Part shown: positions 29,891 through 37,904 of the stretch, one piece after another
Numbering within the stretch: position 1 is the first letter of the stretch
How the letters are laid out: every line of letters begins with the position of its first letter
Translations under genes and position numbers: made by a program
The notes under the pieces: generated by a model
Seen by the model: the letters and a program-made list of their open reading frames with translations, nothing else
What the model was told of the DNA's origin: nothing
Database searches by the model: none
Source of the DNA: Patescibacteria group bacterium
GTDB lineage: Bacteria > Patescibacteriota > Minisyncoccia > UBA6257 > GWB1-50-10
Assembly: GCA_023474215.1 (NCBI GenBank)
Contig: JAMCYI010000007.1
Span: 1 to 42,968, forward strand
DNA length: 42,968 nucleotides
Direction of reading: 5' to 3'

Positions 29891-31711
29891 ATGGCAAAAC
29901 TCGAGAAAATAGAGGAAATACGGCACTCGCTCGCGCACTTGCTTGCAGCAGCGGTTTTGAAAAAATTCCCGAAAGCGAAACTCGGCATCGGCCCTGTCAT
30001 CGAAAATGGCTTTTATTACGACTTCAAGCTCCCCCGCCCGCTGACGGAGGCTGATCTCAAGGAATTGGAGCACACGATGCGCGCTCTCATCATGGAGAAA
30101 CTCCCGTTCTCCGGCAAGAAGATCACTCCGGCCGCGGCGAAGAAATTATTCAAAGACCAGCCTTTCAAATTGGATCTCATTAAAGATTTTCAAAAAGAAA
30201 GAAAACCCCTTACCGTATACGAAACGGGCTTCCCTCCGAGCAAAAAATCTAAACCCAATACCCTATCCCCTAAACCCTATTTCGTGGACCTCTGCCGCGG
30301 CGGCCACGTGAAGAATACGTCGGAGATTAATACCGACAGCTTCAAACTGACGTCGATCGCCGGAGCCTATTGGCGCGGCGACGAGAAAAACCCCCAACTC
30401 CAGCGGATCTACGGCGCGGCGTTCATAACAAAAAAAGAACTCGACGAGTACTTCGCCATGCTCGAAGAGGCCAAACGGCGCGATCACAAGAAACTCGGCG
30501 TTGATCTCGACCTCTTCACGTTCTCCGATCTCGTTGGCGCGGGGCTACCCCTCTGGACGCCGCGGGGCACGCTCGTCCGGAACCTGCTCGATAATTTCGT
30601 CTGGGAACTCCGCAAGAGGGTTGGCTACGAGCAAGTGGACATCCCTCACATCACAAAGAAAGACCTCTACGAGCGGAGCGGCCATTGGGAGAAATTCAAG
30701 GATGACCTCTTCAAGATCCAAACCCGCGAAGGACACCTCTTCGCTATGAAACCAATGAACTGTCCCCACCACACGCAAATCTACGCCCGAAAGCCCTGGA
30801 GTTATCGCGATCTTCCCCAGCGCTACGCCAATACCACCAAGGTATACCGCGACGAGCAGACGGGCGAACTTGCCGGCCTCTCGCGCGTCCGCGCCATCAC
30901 CCAGGACGATGCCCACGTTTTCTGCCGACTTTCGCAGACCAAGGAGGAATTCCTGAAGATCTGGGACATCGTCCAAACCTTCTACGGATCGTTCGGGTTC
31001 AAACTCAGAATCCGCGTCTCGACGCACGATCCAAAACATCCGGAAAAATATCTCGGCGACAAGAAAAAATGGAAATTCGCCGAGGATATGCTCTATGAAA
31101 TAGCGAGATCGAAGAGGGCCGATACATTCGACGGCATCGGCGAAGCTGCTTTTTACGGCCCCAAGCTCGACTTCATGGCGAAGGACTCGCTCGGCCGCGA
31201 GTGGCAGGTTGCGACTATCCAGCTCGACGTCAATATGCCCGACCGCTTCGATCTCACCTGCACGAACGAGGAAGGCAAACCGGAACGGATCGTCATGATC
31301 CACGCAGCCATCATGGGTTCCATTGAGCGGTTTTTGTCAGTCATCATTGAACACTTGGCCGGCGATTTCCCGGTCTGGCTTTCTCCCATCCAAGCGCGCA
31401 TAATCCCGATCTCGGAAAAGCATCTCAAATATGCGGAAGAATTGCGGAAGAAAATGAAGGAGCAAAATCTCCGCATCGACATCGCTTCGACCGGCGAAAC
31501 GCTCAGCAAGAACATCCGCCAAGGAGAATTGGAAAAGATCCCCTACCTCCTCGTCGTCGGCGACAAAGAAATCGAGGCTAAATCAGTAAATGTCCGTGAG
31601 CGCCACAAAAAAGAAACCTCGACCGTTCCGATCGAGAAATTCATAGAAAAGATAAAGAAAGAAGACGAGGAAAAAAATAGAGGAGAAGAAAACATTCGAG
31701 GTGGTGCATAG
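29891..31711 (+). CDS. thrS: Threonyl-tRNA synthetase, without TGS domain
   Basis: The 606-residue protein starts directly in the editing (N2/SAD) domain: RHSLAHLLAAAVLKKF carries the HxxxH-type site, and FVDLCRGGH its second half. The class II core has MNCPHH (motif 2 region, zinc Cys), TGELAGLSRVRAITQDDAHVF and the motif 3 HAAIMGSIERFLSVIIEH, then an anticodon-binding domain. The ~60-residue TGS domain is missing. Residues ~115-130 are an insertion encoded by CTAAACCC-type repeat sequence (30248-30280) just before FVDLCRGGH. The stop lies inside the terminator stem. Confidence 0.95.
   Translation: MAKLEKIEEIRHSLAHLLAAAVLKKFPKAKLGIGPVIENGFYYDFKLPRPLTEADLKELEHTMRALIMEKLPFSGKKITPAAAKKLFKDQPFKLDLIKDFQKERKPLTVYETGFPPSKKSKPNTLSPKPYFVDLCRGGHVKNTSEINTDSFKLTSIAGAYWRGDEKNPQLQRIYGAAFITKKELDEYFAMLEEAKRRDHKKLGVDLDLFTFSDLVGAGLPLWTPRGTLVRNLLDNFVWELRKRVGYEQVDIPHITKKDLYERSGHWEKFKDDLFKIQTREGHLFAMKPMNCPHHTQIYARKPWSYRDLPQRYANTTKVYRDEQTGELAGLSRVRAITQDDAHVFCRLSQTKEEFLKIWDIVQTFYGSFGFKLRIRVSTHDPKHPEKYLGDKKKWKFAEDMLYEIARSKRADTFDGIGEAAFYGPKLDFMAKDSLGREWQVATIQLDVNMPDRFDLTCTNEEGKPERIVMIHAAIMGSIERFLSVIIEHLAGDFPVWLSPIQARIIPISEKHLKYAEELRKKMKEQNLRIDIASTGETLSKNIRQGELEKIPYLLVVGDKEIEAKSVNVRERHKKETSTVPIEKFIEKIKKEDEEKNRGEENIRGGA
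30248..30280 (+). repeat. CTAAACCC-like low-complexity insertion inside thrS
   Basis: TCTAAACCCAATACCC followed by TATCCCCTAAACCCTAT reads in frame as roughly SKPNTLSPKPY. It resembles the CTAAATCC-type intergenic repeats at 23567-23700 and 32867-33002 in word structure but is C-rich. The flanking thrS sequence keeps its GC-rich codon style, so this patch stands out. Confidence 0.55.
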
Positions 31712-31731
31712 AGAGTACCACCTCGTTTTTT
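31697..31731 (+). terminator. Intrinsic terminator of thrS
   Basis: CGAGGTGGT pairs with ACCACCTCG around an 11-base loop, followed by seven T. The left arm and loop encode the last thrS codons and the TAG at 31709-31711. It may also stop transcripts of the convergent small gene at 31740-31910. Confidence 0.92.
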
Positions 31732-31739
31732 GAAACCTT

Positions 31740-31910
31740 TTAATCGTCGACTCGCCGCGGTCCCGGCATTTCGGAAGAACCGACGAGTTCTTCTTCGAGC
31801 CCGTCATCCGGCGGCGAAGTGACTTCTTTTGCCACATGCCAACTGACCACCGTGGCAAGGACGATGGTCGGCGCAAGGACGAGGCCGACAACAAGTAACA
31901 ACCTTTTCAT
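31740..31910 (-). CDS. Small single-span membrane protein (56 residues)
   Basis: From the ATG at 31910, this short frame encodes MKRLLLVVGLVLAPTIVLAT, a signal-anchor-like segment, then WHVAKEV and an acidic tail ending GPRRVDD. GGAGG stands five bases before the ATG, a strong ribosome binding site by the standards of this window. The stop is at 31740-31742. I do not recognise a family. The SD, the clean hydrophobic N terminus and GC-rich third positions support a real gene. It is convergent with thrS and divergent from miaA. Confidence 0.7.
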   Translation of the reverse strand: MKRLLLVVGLVLAPTIVLATVVSWHVAKEVTSPPDDGLEEELVGSSEMPGPRRVDD

Positions 31911-31969
31911 GACTGCCTCCGGTTTTTAGTGTGCAGCTTGTTTTAAAATAATATACAATCGTACTTACC

Positions 31970-32875
31970 ATGAGTCAAGAAGGGGAAAAACTGCTGGTTA
32001 TTGTTGGGCCGACCGCCTCCGGCAAGAGCGCCCTTGCGGCCGCCCTAGCAAAAAAACTGAATGGTGAGATCGTATCGGCCGACTCCCGGCAAGTGTATCG
32101 TGGCCTCGAGATCGGTTCGAATTATCCGACAAAAACGGAATTGAAAGCCGTCCCCCATCATCTGGTCGGCTTCGTGGACCCGAAAAAAACGTTCACTGTT
32201 GCCGAATACCAAAAGAAAGCAAGGAAAACGATCGATGACATTTGGAAACGGCATAAATTGCCAATCCTCGTCGGCGGCACCGGTTTTTACATCCAAGCTG
32301 TTGTCGACGGAACCGTCATGCCCGAAGTGCCGCCGAATGAAACGTTACGAGGGAAGCTCAAAGCGAAATCGACCGAAGAGCTCGCCAACATGCTGCGGAA
32401 CAAGGACAAAAAGCGCTGGGAAACCGTCGATCGGCGGAACCCACGGCGCCTCGTCCGCGCGATCGAAATCGCAACGGTTCTCGGCAAGGTGCCCGCTCCG
32501 CGATCGAATCCGATCAAGGCCGACGTGACAATGATCGGCATCGATCCGGAGAAAGAGCTTCTTGAAACCGCCATCAAGAAAAGATCCCGAGGGATGGTGC
32601 ACAGCGGATTTATTCATGAAGTCAAAATGCTCCTCAAGGACGGCATCAAGGAGGAAAAGATGCAGGAACTGGGATTTGAGTATCAGGCCGCTCTCCGCTA
32701 CCTCAAAGGAGAAATTAAATCGAAACGGGAACTTGAGAACGAAATATCGAAAATGACGTTGCAATACGTGAAACGACAAATGACCTGGTTCCGTAAGGAT
32801 TCCCGCATCATCTGGGTACGCAGTTCCAATGAGATTTTATCCGTAGTTCAGCAATTCCTTAAAAAGAAATCTTAA
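31970..32875 (+). CDS. miaA: tRNA dimethylallyltransferase
   Basis: The 301-residue protein has the P-loop GPTASGKSAL at 13-22, the substrate loop VSADSRQVYRGLEIGS, LVGGTGFYIQAV, and DRRNPRRLVRAIEI, all typical of MiaA. It transfers a dimethylallyl group to A37 of tRNAs that read codons starting with U. The last motif, QYVKRQMTWFRKD, is also conserved. A TATACAAT -10 (31952-31959) lies ten bases before the ATG, so the leader is nearly absent. The AT-rich repeat copy 2 begins at its stop codon. Confidence 0.96.
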   Translation: MSQEGEKLLVIVGPTASGKSALAAALAKKLNGEIVSADSRQVYRGLEIGSNYPTKTELKAVPHHLVGFVDPKKTFTVAEYQKKARKTIDDIWKRHKLPILVGGTGFYIQAVVDGTVMPEVPPNETLRGKLKAKSTEELANMLRNKDKKRWETVDRRNPRRLVRAIEIATVLGKVPAPRSNPIKADVTMIGIDPEKELLETAIKKRSRGMVHSGFIHEVKMLLKDGIKEEKMQELGFEYQAALRYLKGEIKSKRELENEISKMTLQYVKRQMTWFRKDSRIIWVRSSNEILSVVQQFLKKKS

Positions 32876-33002
32876 TTTCAAAATCCTAAATCCTAAATAA
32901 ATCCCAAGGCGCCAAATGCCAAATTCAAAACACGCGTTTTGGTCATTGGAATCTTGGATTTCGGCATTGTTTAGGATTTAGTGCTTAGAATTTAGAATTT
33001 AT
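32867..33002 (+). repeat. AT-rich 3' repeat, copy 2 (after miaA)
   Basis: Starts in the last miaA codons (AAATCTTAA gives Lys-Ser-stop) and runs ~135 bases. It has the same order of shared blocks as copy 1 at 23567-23700: TCCTAAATAAAT, then ACGCGTTTTGGTCATTG, then GTTTAGGATTTAGTGCTTAG. Both copies have the same orientation relative to the gene they follow. Base composition is far below the flanking genes. Confidence 0.85.
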
Positions 33003-33045
33003 TTGACTTTGACCTCCTCCTATACTAAAATAAGGTTAAACTACT

Positions 33046-33246
33046 ATGGGTGGCGTACCTACCAAACATCATTCAAAATCGAAGGTCGGCAGACGGCGTT
33101 CACAGCTCGGCATGAAGAAGGTGAACGTCATCCCCTGCCCCGAGTGCGGGGGACCGGCACTACCGCACAAGATTTGTCCGCAATGCGGAACGTACGTGAA
33201 AGTTGCAAAATCCAAGCCGCAGACCTCGAGCACAACGCAACAATAA
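33046..33246 (+). CDS. rpmF: Ribosomal protein bL32
   Basis: The 66-residue protein begins [19 protein letters not shown], the standard bL32 opening, and carries a four-cysteine zinc ribbon (CPEC...CPQC). It is a component of the 50S subunit. A TATACT at 33021-33026 lies 19 bases before the ATG, so the promoter is probably its own, next to the repeat. The nusB gene follows four bases after its stop, an arrangement likely to coexpress ribosome and antitermination functions. Confidence 0.96.
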   Translation: MGGVPTKHHSKSKVGRRRSQLGMKKVNVIPCPECGGPALPHKICPQCGTYVKVAKSKPQTSSTTQQ

Positions 33247-33250
33247 GAGC

Positions 33251-33685
33251 ATGGCGACGCGCCATTTAGCCCGCACGATTGTCCTCCAATCACTCTACGA
33301 GTGGGATTTTTACGGTAAAAAAACTGATCTCGCCGAAATCCTCGACCGGAACTTGAACGAGTTCGGCCCCGGCATCGATGAACCGGAATTCGCGTGGCGG
33401 CTTATGAAAGGCGTCATTGAACATCTCCCCCAAATTGACGAATTCATCCGGACCTACGCCAGCGAATGGCCGCTCGAACAGATCGCCATTGTCGACCGAA
33501 ACATCCTCCGTATCGGACTCTACGAACTCATCTACGCGGATAAGAACGAGGTGCCGCCGAAAGTCGCCATCAACGAAGCGATAGAAATAGCCAAGAACTA
33601 CAGCGGCCAGAATTCTCCCCGGTTCATCAACGGCGTTTTGGGAACTGTTTATAAGGAAATGGAAGAGGGGAAGATCAAGCCTTGA
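33251..33685 (+). CDS. nusB: Transcription antitermination factor NusB
   Basis: The 144-residue protein matches Nus[20 protein letters not shown] at the N terminus, then [55 protein letters not shown]. It joins NusE (S10) at boxA of rRNA leaders to prevent termination. The ATG at 33251 is chosen for the family N terminus; a longer frame overlaps rpmF. Its end overlaps the convergent thymidylate-kinase gene by 11 bases. Confidence 0.95.
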   Translation: MATRHLARTIVLQSLYEWDFYGKKTDLAEILDRNLNEFGPGIDEPEFAWRLMKGVIEHLPQIDEFIRTYASEWPLEQIAIVDRNILRIGLYELIYADKNEVPPKVAINEAIEIAKNYSGQNSPRFINGVLGTVYKEMEEGKIKP

Positions 33686-34361
33686 GAACTTTCTGAATCT
33701 CTTTCCATACTTTCTCGTGTACCTCCTCGATCGTGAGGAGTTTTTTGTTTGGGGCGCACCGAACCACTCTGAAATCGCGGGGGAATAATTTTGCCATTTC
33801 GAGGTATGTTTCCTCGGCCCTTCTCAAATGCGATCTGTCCTTCTCATGAATATCCCGTCTCTTTCCTTTGAGATACCCCCTTGAGTGCTTTCGGCTGATA
33901 AGGGTGTATGCCATTTCGGCCGGCACATGAAGAATGAGGGAAATATTCGGCTTCGGGATACCCATAACGCCGTACTCGAAATCGCGAACCCACTGAAGAT
34001 AATCCTTCCTCTTCTGAGCGTCATCTATCTTGGCTCCCTGATGTCCCATATTCGACGGCACGTAGCGGTTCGAGATCACCACCCGACCCTCATCAATCCA
34101 CTTTTTGATCTTCGGCCCCACATCGAATCGGTCCAGGGCATAGAAAACCGATGCCTTGTAGGGACCAACTTCTCGCCAACCGCCGTAGCGACCGTTCAGA
34201 TACTGCTCCACAAAAAAAGCCGACGGCTTGCCGTACTGGGGAAAATCGAACGTCGCAATCCTGAAACCCTCGCGCTTCAATCGGCGGAGAAGAAGCTTGA
34301 ATTGTTCCCCCTTTCCCGATCCGTCGATCCCTTCGATTGCGATGAATTTCCCTTTTTTCAT
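33675..34361 (-). CDS. tmk: Thymidylate kinase (dTMP kinase)
   Basis: The 228-residue protein has the P-loop [11 protein letters not shown] near the N terminus, [11 protein letters not shown], the DR-x motif in YALDRFDV, and a lid [19 protein letters not shown]. It makes dTDP from dTMP with ATP, directly downstream of the path fed by dCTP deaminase. The second P-loop residue pair is KG rather than KT/KS-T, a minor variation. Slightly longer than the usual ~210. A TATAAT at 34368-34373 (minus strand) ends six bases before the ATG, implying a leaderless mRNA. Confidence 0.88.
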   Translation of the reverse strand: MKKGKFIAIEGIDGSGKGEQFKLLLRRLKREGFRIATFDFPQYGKPSAFFVEQYLNGRYGGWREVGPYKASVFYALDRFDVGPKIKKWIDEGRVVISNRYVPSNMGHQGAKIDDAQKRKDYLQWVRDFEYGVMGIPKPNISLILHVPAEMAYTLISRKHSRGYLKGKRRDIHEKDRSHLRRAEETYLEMAKLFPRDFRVVRCAPNKKLLTIEEVHEKVWKEIQKVLKA

Positions 34362-34378
34362 AATCTCATTATAAACAA

Positions 34379-34401
34379 AAAACGGGCCCGAGGCCCGTTT
34401 T
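34379..34401 (-). terminator. Intrinsic terminator after rplK
   Basis: A ten-base-pair GGGCC-rich stem with a three-base loop is followed on the minus strand by TTTTTTGTTTAT. The tmk -10 (34368-34373) sits in the tail of this terminator, so ending one transcript and starting the next are only a few bases apart. Confidence 0.93.
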
Positions 34402-34404
34402 CCT

Positions 34405-34830
34405 TTAATCGATGATCTCTATCCCCATGTTCTTCGCGGTGCCCGCGATGATCTTCATCGCTGACTCCACGTCGTTCGCATTCAAATCCACCATCTTCTT
34501 TTCGGCGATCGCCCGAAGGTCTTCGCGCGTTACTCTGCCGACCGCCTTCCTTCCGGGTTCAGCGGAAGCTTTTTCGAGGCCGGCAGCTTTCTTCAAAAGA
34601 GCCGATGCCGGAGGTGTTTTCAGCTTGAAATCAAAAGAACGATCCTCGTAGATGGTGATCTCAGCCGGAATGACATCGCCCCGCATATCTTTCGTTGCCT
34701 CATTGAACTGAGCCACGAACGCGCCGATATTGACGCCGTGCTGGCCGAGCGCCGGACCGATTGGCGGCGCCGGAGTCGCTTCACCGGCCTTGATCTGTAA
34801 TTTTAACGTTGTTTTAATTGGTTTTGCCAT
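34405..34830 (-). CDS. rplK: Ribosomal protein uL11
   Basis: The 141-residue protein has the uL11 signatures: [30 protein letters not shown] at the N-terminal domain and the rRNA-binding C-terminal domain ending [21 protein letters not shown]. It forms the GTPase-associated center with 23S rRNA. The ATG at 34830 is the canonical start; earlier sequence in frame is the AT-rich spacer and nusG. Unlike most bacteria, no rplA (uL1) follows; a terminator comes four bases after the stop. Confidence 0.97.
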   Translation of the reverse strand: MAKPIKTTLKLQIKAGEATPAPPIGPALGQHGVNIGAFVAQFNEATKDMRGDVIPAEITIYEDRSFDFKLKTPPASALLKKAAGLEKASAEPGRKAVGRVTREDLRAIAEKKMVDLNANDVESAMKIIAGTAKNMGIEIID

Positions 34831-34900
34831 ATTAGTATTTTGTATTTTGTAGTTAGTATTTAGTATACGAAATACCAAATACTGTATACTACCTACTCGT
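34831..34900 (-). repeat. AT-rich spacer between nusG and rplK
   Basis: About 65 bases made of ACTAAATACTAACTAC-like words with an AGTATAC...GTATACT inverted repeat. It resembles, in style but not in exact sequence, the AT-rich 3' repeats at 23567 and 32867. It holds no ribosome binding site; rplK may use a leaderless or unusual start, or the AT-rich leader itself. Confidence 0.5.
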
Positions 34901-35455
34901 CTATAATTTTCTGACCTGCAAAGAGTCCAGTTCGACAACCGTATCTCTTCCGAATATCGGAACGAGCACCTTAATCCTCCCCCGCTCGTCATCGATTTCG
35001 GAAATCCTCCCTTCCTGATCCTTGAACGGTCCGTCGGTTATTTTTACCATTTCATCGACTTTGAAGTCAACTTTGAATTTCGGCTCCTGTCCGCCCATCC
35101 GCATCATAAGCTCATCAACCTCGTTCTTGGAAAGCGGCGTCGGCTTCGTTGAATCGGCCCCGACGAATCCGGTGACGCGCGGCGTATTCCTCACCACGTA
35201 CCACGAATCGTTGTCCAAGACCATATGGACGAGAACATAGCCGGGATAAATTTTTTCCTCCGTCTTTTGCCGTTTGCCGTTTCTGATCTTGATCTTCACC
35301 TCTTTCGGCACTACGACATCAAAGATCTTGTCGGTCATGCCAAGCGACGATATCCTCTGTTTCAGGTATTTCGCCACTGCATCCTCGTAGCCTGAATAGG
35401 TATGCACCGCATACCAAGCCTTATTTCTTTGGGTTGTATCTTTTTCCGGTTCCAT
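34901..35455 (-). CDS. nusG: Transcription termination/antitermination factor NusG
   Basis: The 184-residue protein has the NGN domain ([55 protein letters not shown]) and a C-terminal KOW domain ([31 protein letters not shown]). It binds RNA polymerase and couples it to Rho or the ribosome. It starts two bases after the secE stop. Confidence 0.97.
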   Translation of the reverse strand: MEPEKDTTQRNKAWYAVHTYSGYEDAVAKYLKQRISSLGMTDKIFDVVVPKEVKIKIRNGKRQKTEEKIYPGYVLVHMVLDNDSWYVVRNTPRVTGFVGADSTKPTPLSKNEVDELMMRMGGQEPKFKVDFKVDEMVKITDGPFKDQEGRISEIDDERGRIKVLVPIFGRDTVVELDSLQVRKL

Positions 35456-35457
35456 TC

Positions 35458-35643
35458 TTAAAAAACAATCCGTTGAAGGATTTGAACGAAGACAAAATCA
35501 AGAATTCCCAAGAATACCGATAAACCGACTGAAAATCCTATCACAAAAAGCGTATATCGGGTCGTCTCTTCGCGGGTCGGCCAATTCACCTTCTTCAATT
35601 CTTGCTTGGAATCTTGTATAAAATTACCTATTTTTTCGAACAT
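35458..35643 (-). CDS. secE: Preprotein translocase subunit SecE
   Basis: The 61-residue protein has the short SecE form: an amphipathic helix with SKQELKKVNWPTREETTRYT, which contains the conserved K-V-x-W-P motif, and one membrane span (VIGFSVGLSVFLGILDFVFVQIL). It clamps SecY in the membrane. Its promoter TTGATA-17-TATTTT lies in the end of tsaC. Confidence 0.96.
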   Translation of the reverse strand: MFEKIGNFIQDSKQELKKVNWPTREETTRYTLFVIGFSVGLSVFLGILDFVFVQILQRIVF

Positions 35644-35655
35644 GCCAGTAGGTAC

Positions 35656-35684
35656 AAAATACCATGAAATCGTTATTTTATCAA
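35656..35684 (-). promoter_or_regulatory. secE-nusG-rplK promoter
   Basis: Minus strand TTGATA (35679-35684), exactly 17 bases, TATTTT (35656-35661), then 12 bases to the secE ATG at 35643. The leader would be about five bases. The promoter overlaps the tsaC stop at 35673. Confidence 0.7.
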
Positions 35685-36272
35685 CCCTTTAAGGCTGGAA
35701 GCGCCTTCTCGCAGGATTTTCGGCTCATGGACCAAGGATACGAGAGTCGAAGGGGCGGAAATCAAATTTCCCCTTGAAACATAGAAATCCACTTTGTCGC
35801 CGAAGTACTTCCTCGCCTCGCGTACGTTTCTCGAGGGCTCCTTCCCCTCCCAATTGGCGGAAGGTGCAACGAGAGGACCTGAAGCCGACAAGAAATCGCG
35901 GAGCCATACCGGCTTGGGAACACGGAAGGCCAAACTGCCTTCCCCTCTCATTAAATGATCGAATTTCCCGCTCGATATCGCAAAAATCAAGCTCGTAGGC
36001 CCCGGCCAAACGGCATTCATGATCCTCCTCTGCCGGGCCAAGGGCTGCACACCGAACTTCGCAAGGTCGCGGGGAGAGGAAATAAGTATGATGAAAGGTT
36101 TCCGCGGGTTTCTCTTTCGCAGGCGATAAATACGGCGAACCCCCTGAGAGGAAAAGGCCGAAGCGACGATGCCGTAAATGGTATCTGTCGGGAAAATTCC
36201 CACCGCACCGTTCCGAAGCGATGCAGCAAGATTATTCTTCAGTTCTTTCGAGATTTTCCCGCGGTATTTCAT
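35673..36272 (-). CDS. tsaC: L-threonylcarbamoyladenylate synthase (TsaC/Sua5/YrdC family)
   Basis: The 199-residue protein has the YrdC signatures: IFPTDTIYGIVASAF, RIYRLRKRNPRKPFIILI, WPGPTSLIF and APSANWEGKEPS. It makes threonylcarbamoyl-AMP for the t6A37 modification of ANN-decoding tRNAs, which include the tRNA-Thr in this window. The start at 36272 overlaps the PAP2 gene by 41 bases; a second ATG six codons upstream is possible, and no internal Met gives a shorter alternative. Confidence 0.92.
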   Translation of the reverse strand: MKYRGKISKELKNNLAASLRNGAVGIFPTDTIYGIVASAFSSQGVRRIYRLRKRNPRKPFIILISSPRDLAKFGVQPLARQRRIMNAVWPGPTSLIFAISSGKFDHLMRGEGSLAFRVPKPVWLRDFLSASGPLVAPSANWEGKEPSRNVREARKYFGDKVDFYVSRGNLISAPSTLVSLVHEPKILREGASSLKGLIK

Positions 36273-36801
36273 CGGGGATGATCGATTCATGTCGAGAATG
36301 GAAAAGGAATTTATAAATGAGGAAGGTGACGAACCCGATCACGACCCCTCCCACGATATCCGACGGATAGTGGACCCCGACGAATATCCTTGCGATGCCC
36401 ATGACCGTCGAAAGGAAAAGGAACCAAACTCCCCACTTTTTGTTTATCGAAAGAAGGACGAAGGATACGGCAAAGAAGAAGGCTGCGTGCGCCGACGGAA
36501 ATGAGGTGCCGTTCGCCGCTATCAGCGGGGTGATATTGAGAGATACGGACGGCCGTTCACGCGGAAAGAAAAAATCAACGAGCGCGGTCAAAACGGAATA
36601 AGAAACAAGAGCGGTAAAAACGAGGGAAAAGAAGGCCATGAGCTTGTTTTTTGTCCCCTCACGTTTGAAAATAAAAAAAAGGAGCGCTACTCCCATAAGA
36701 TACGGCAAGTATTCCGCCAAAAAAACACCGAAGAAATCCACGATACCCGAAATACCGGACAGTCCGTGGATCAACTGGAAAACCTTGAGGTCCAAAGCCA
36801 T
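36232..36801 (-). CDS. PAP2-family membrane phosphatase (second copy)
   Basis: The 189-residue protein has about five membrane spans and the three PAP2 motifs: RERPS, PSAH, and ARIFVGVHYPSDIVGG with catalytic Arg and His. It probably dephosphorylates undecaprenyl diphosphate or a related lipid. It lies between rpsR and tsaC in the ribosomal/polymerase operon, seven bases from rpsR. The N-terminal region before the first motif is longer than in the paralogue at 323-817, so the two are not a recent duplication. Confidence 0.88.
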   Translation of the reverse strand: MALDLKVFQLIHGLSGISGIVDFFGVFLAEYLPYLMGVALLFFIFKREGTKNKLMAFFSLVFTALVSYSVLTALVDFFFPRERPSVSLNITPLIAANGTSFPSAHAAFFFAVSFVLLSINKKWGVWFLFLSTVMGIARIFVGVHYPSDIVGGVVIGFVTFLIYKFLFHSRHESIIPDEIPRENLERTEE

Positions 36802-36808
36802 CGCTTCT

Positions 36809-37018
36809 TTACTTCTTCACGAAGGGTAAAAGGCCCATAACCCTCGCGAGCTTCACAGCCTTTGCAAGCCTCCGTTGATGCTTCGCGCAAATATGGCTAT
36901 GGCGCGGATCGATGATTTTAAGCTGGCTCGAGACGAACTTCTTCAAGGTATCGACATCGTGGTAATCGATGACCTTCGAGTTCTGCGAACAAAAAAAACA
37001 CTGTTTTTGCTGTTTCAT
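36809..37018 (-). CDS. rpsR: Ribosomal protein bS18
   Basis: The 69-residue protein matches bS18, with VIDYHDVDTLKKFVSSQLKIIDPRHSHICAKHQRRLAKAVKLARVMGLLPF containing the conserved R-R-L-A-x-A-I/V-K-R/L-A-R helix. Three cysteines (CFFC and HICAKH) suggest a zinc-binding form. It partners bS6 on the 30S platform; bS6 is encoded two genes upstream. Confidence 0.96.
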   Translation of the reverse strand: MKQQKQCFFCSQNSKVIDYHDVDTLKKFVSSQLKIIDPRHSHICAKHQRRLAKAVKLARVMGLLPFVKK

Positions 37019-37036
37019 GGCAATAAATACTCTTTT

Positions 37037-37881
<845 letters not shown>

Positions 37882-37904
<23 letters not shown>

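Noticed and set aside
33675-34361. Deoxyguanosine/other nucleoside kinase instead of Tmk
   Set aside because: The FPQYG segment, the DR motif and the basic lid fit thymidylate kinase better than deoxynucleoside kinases.
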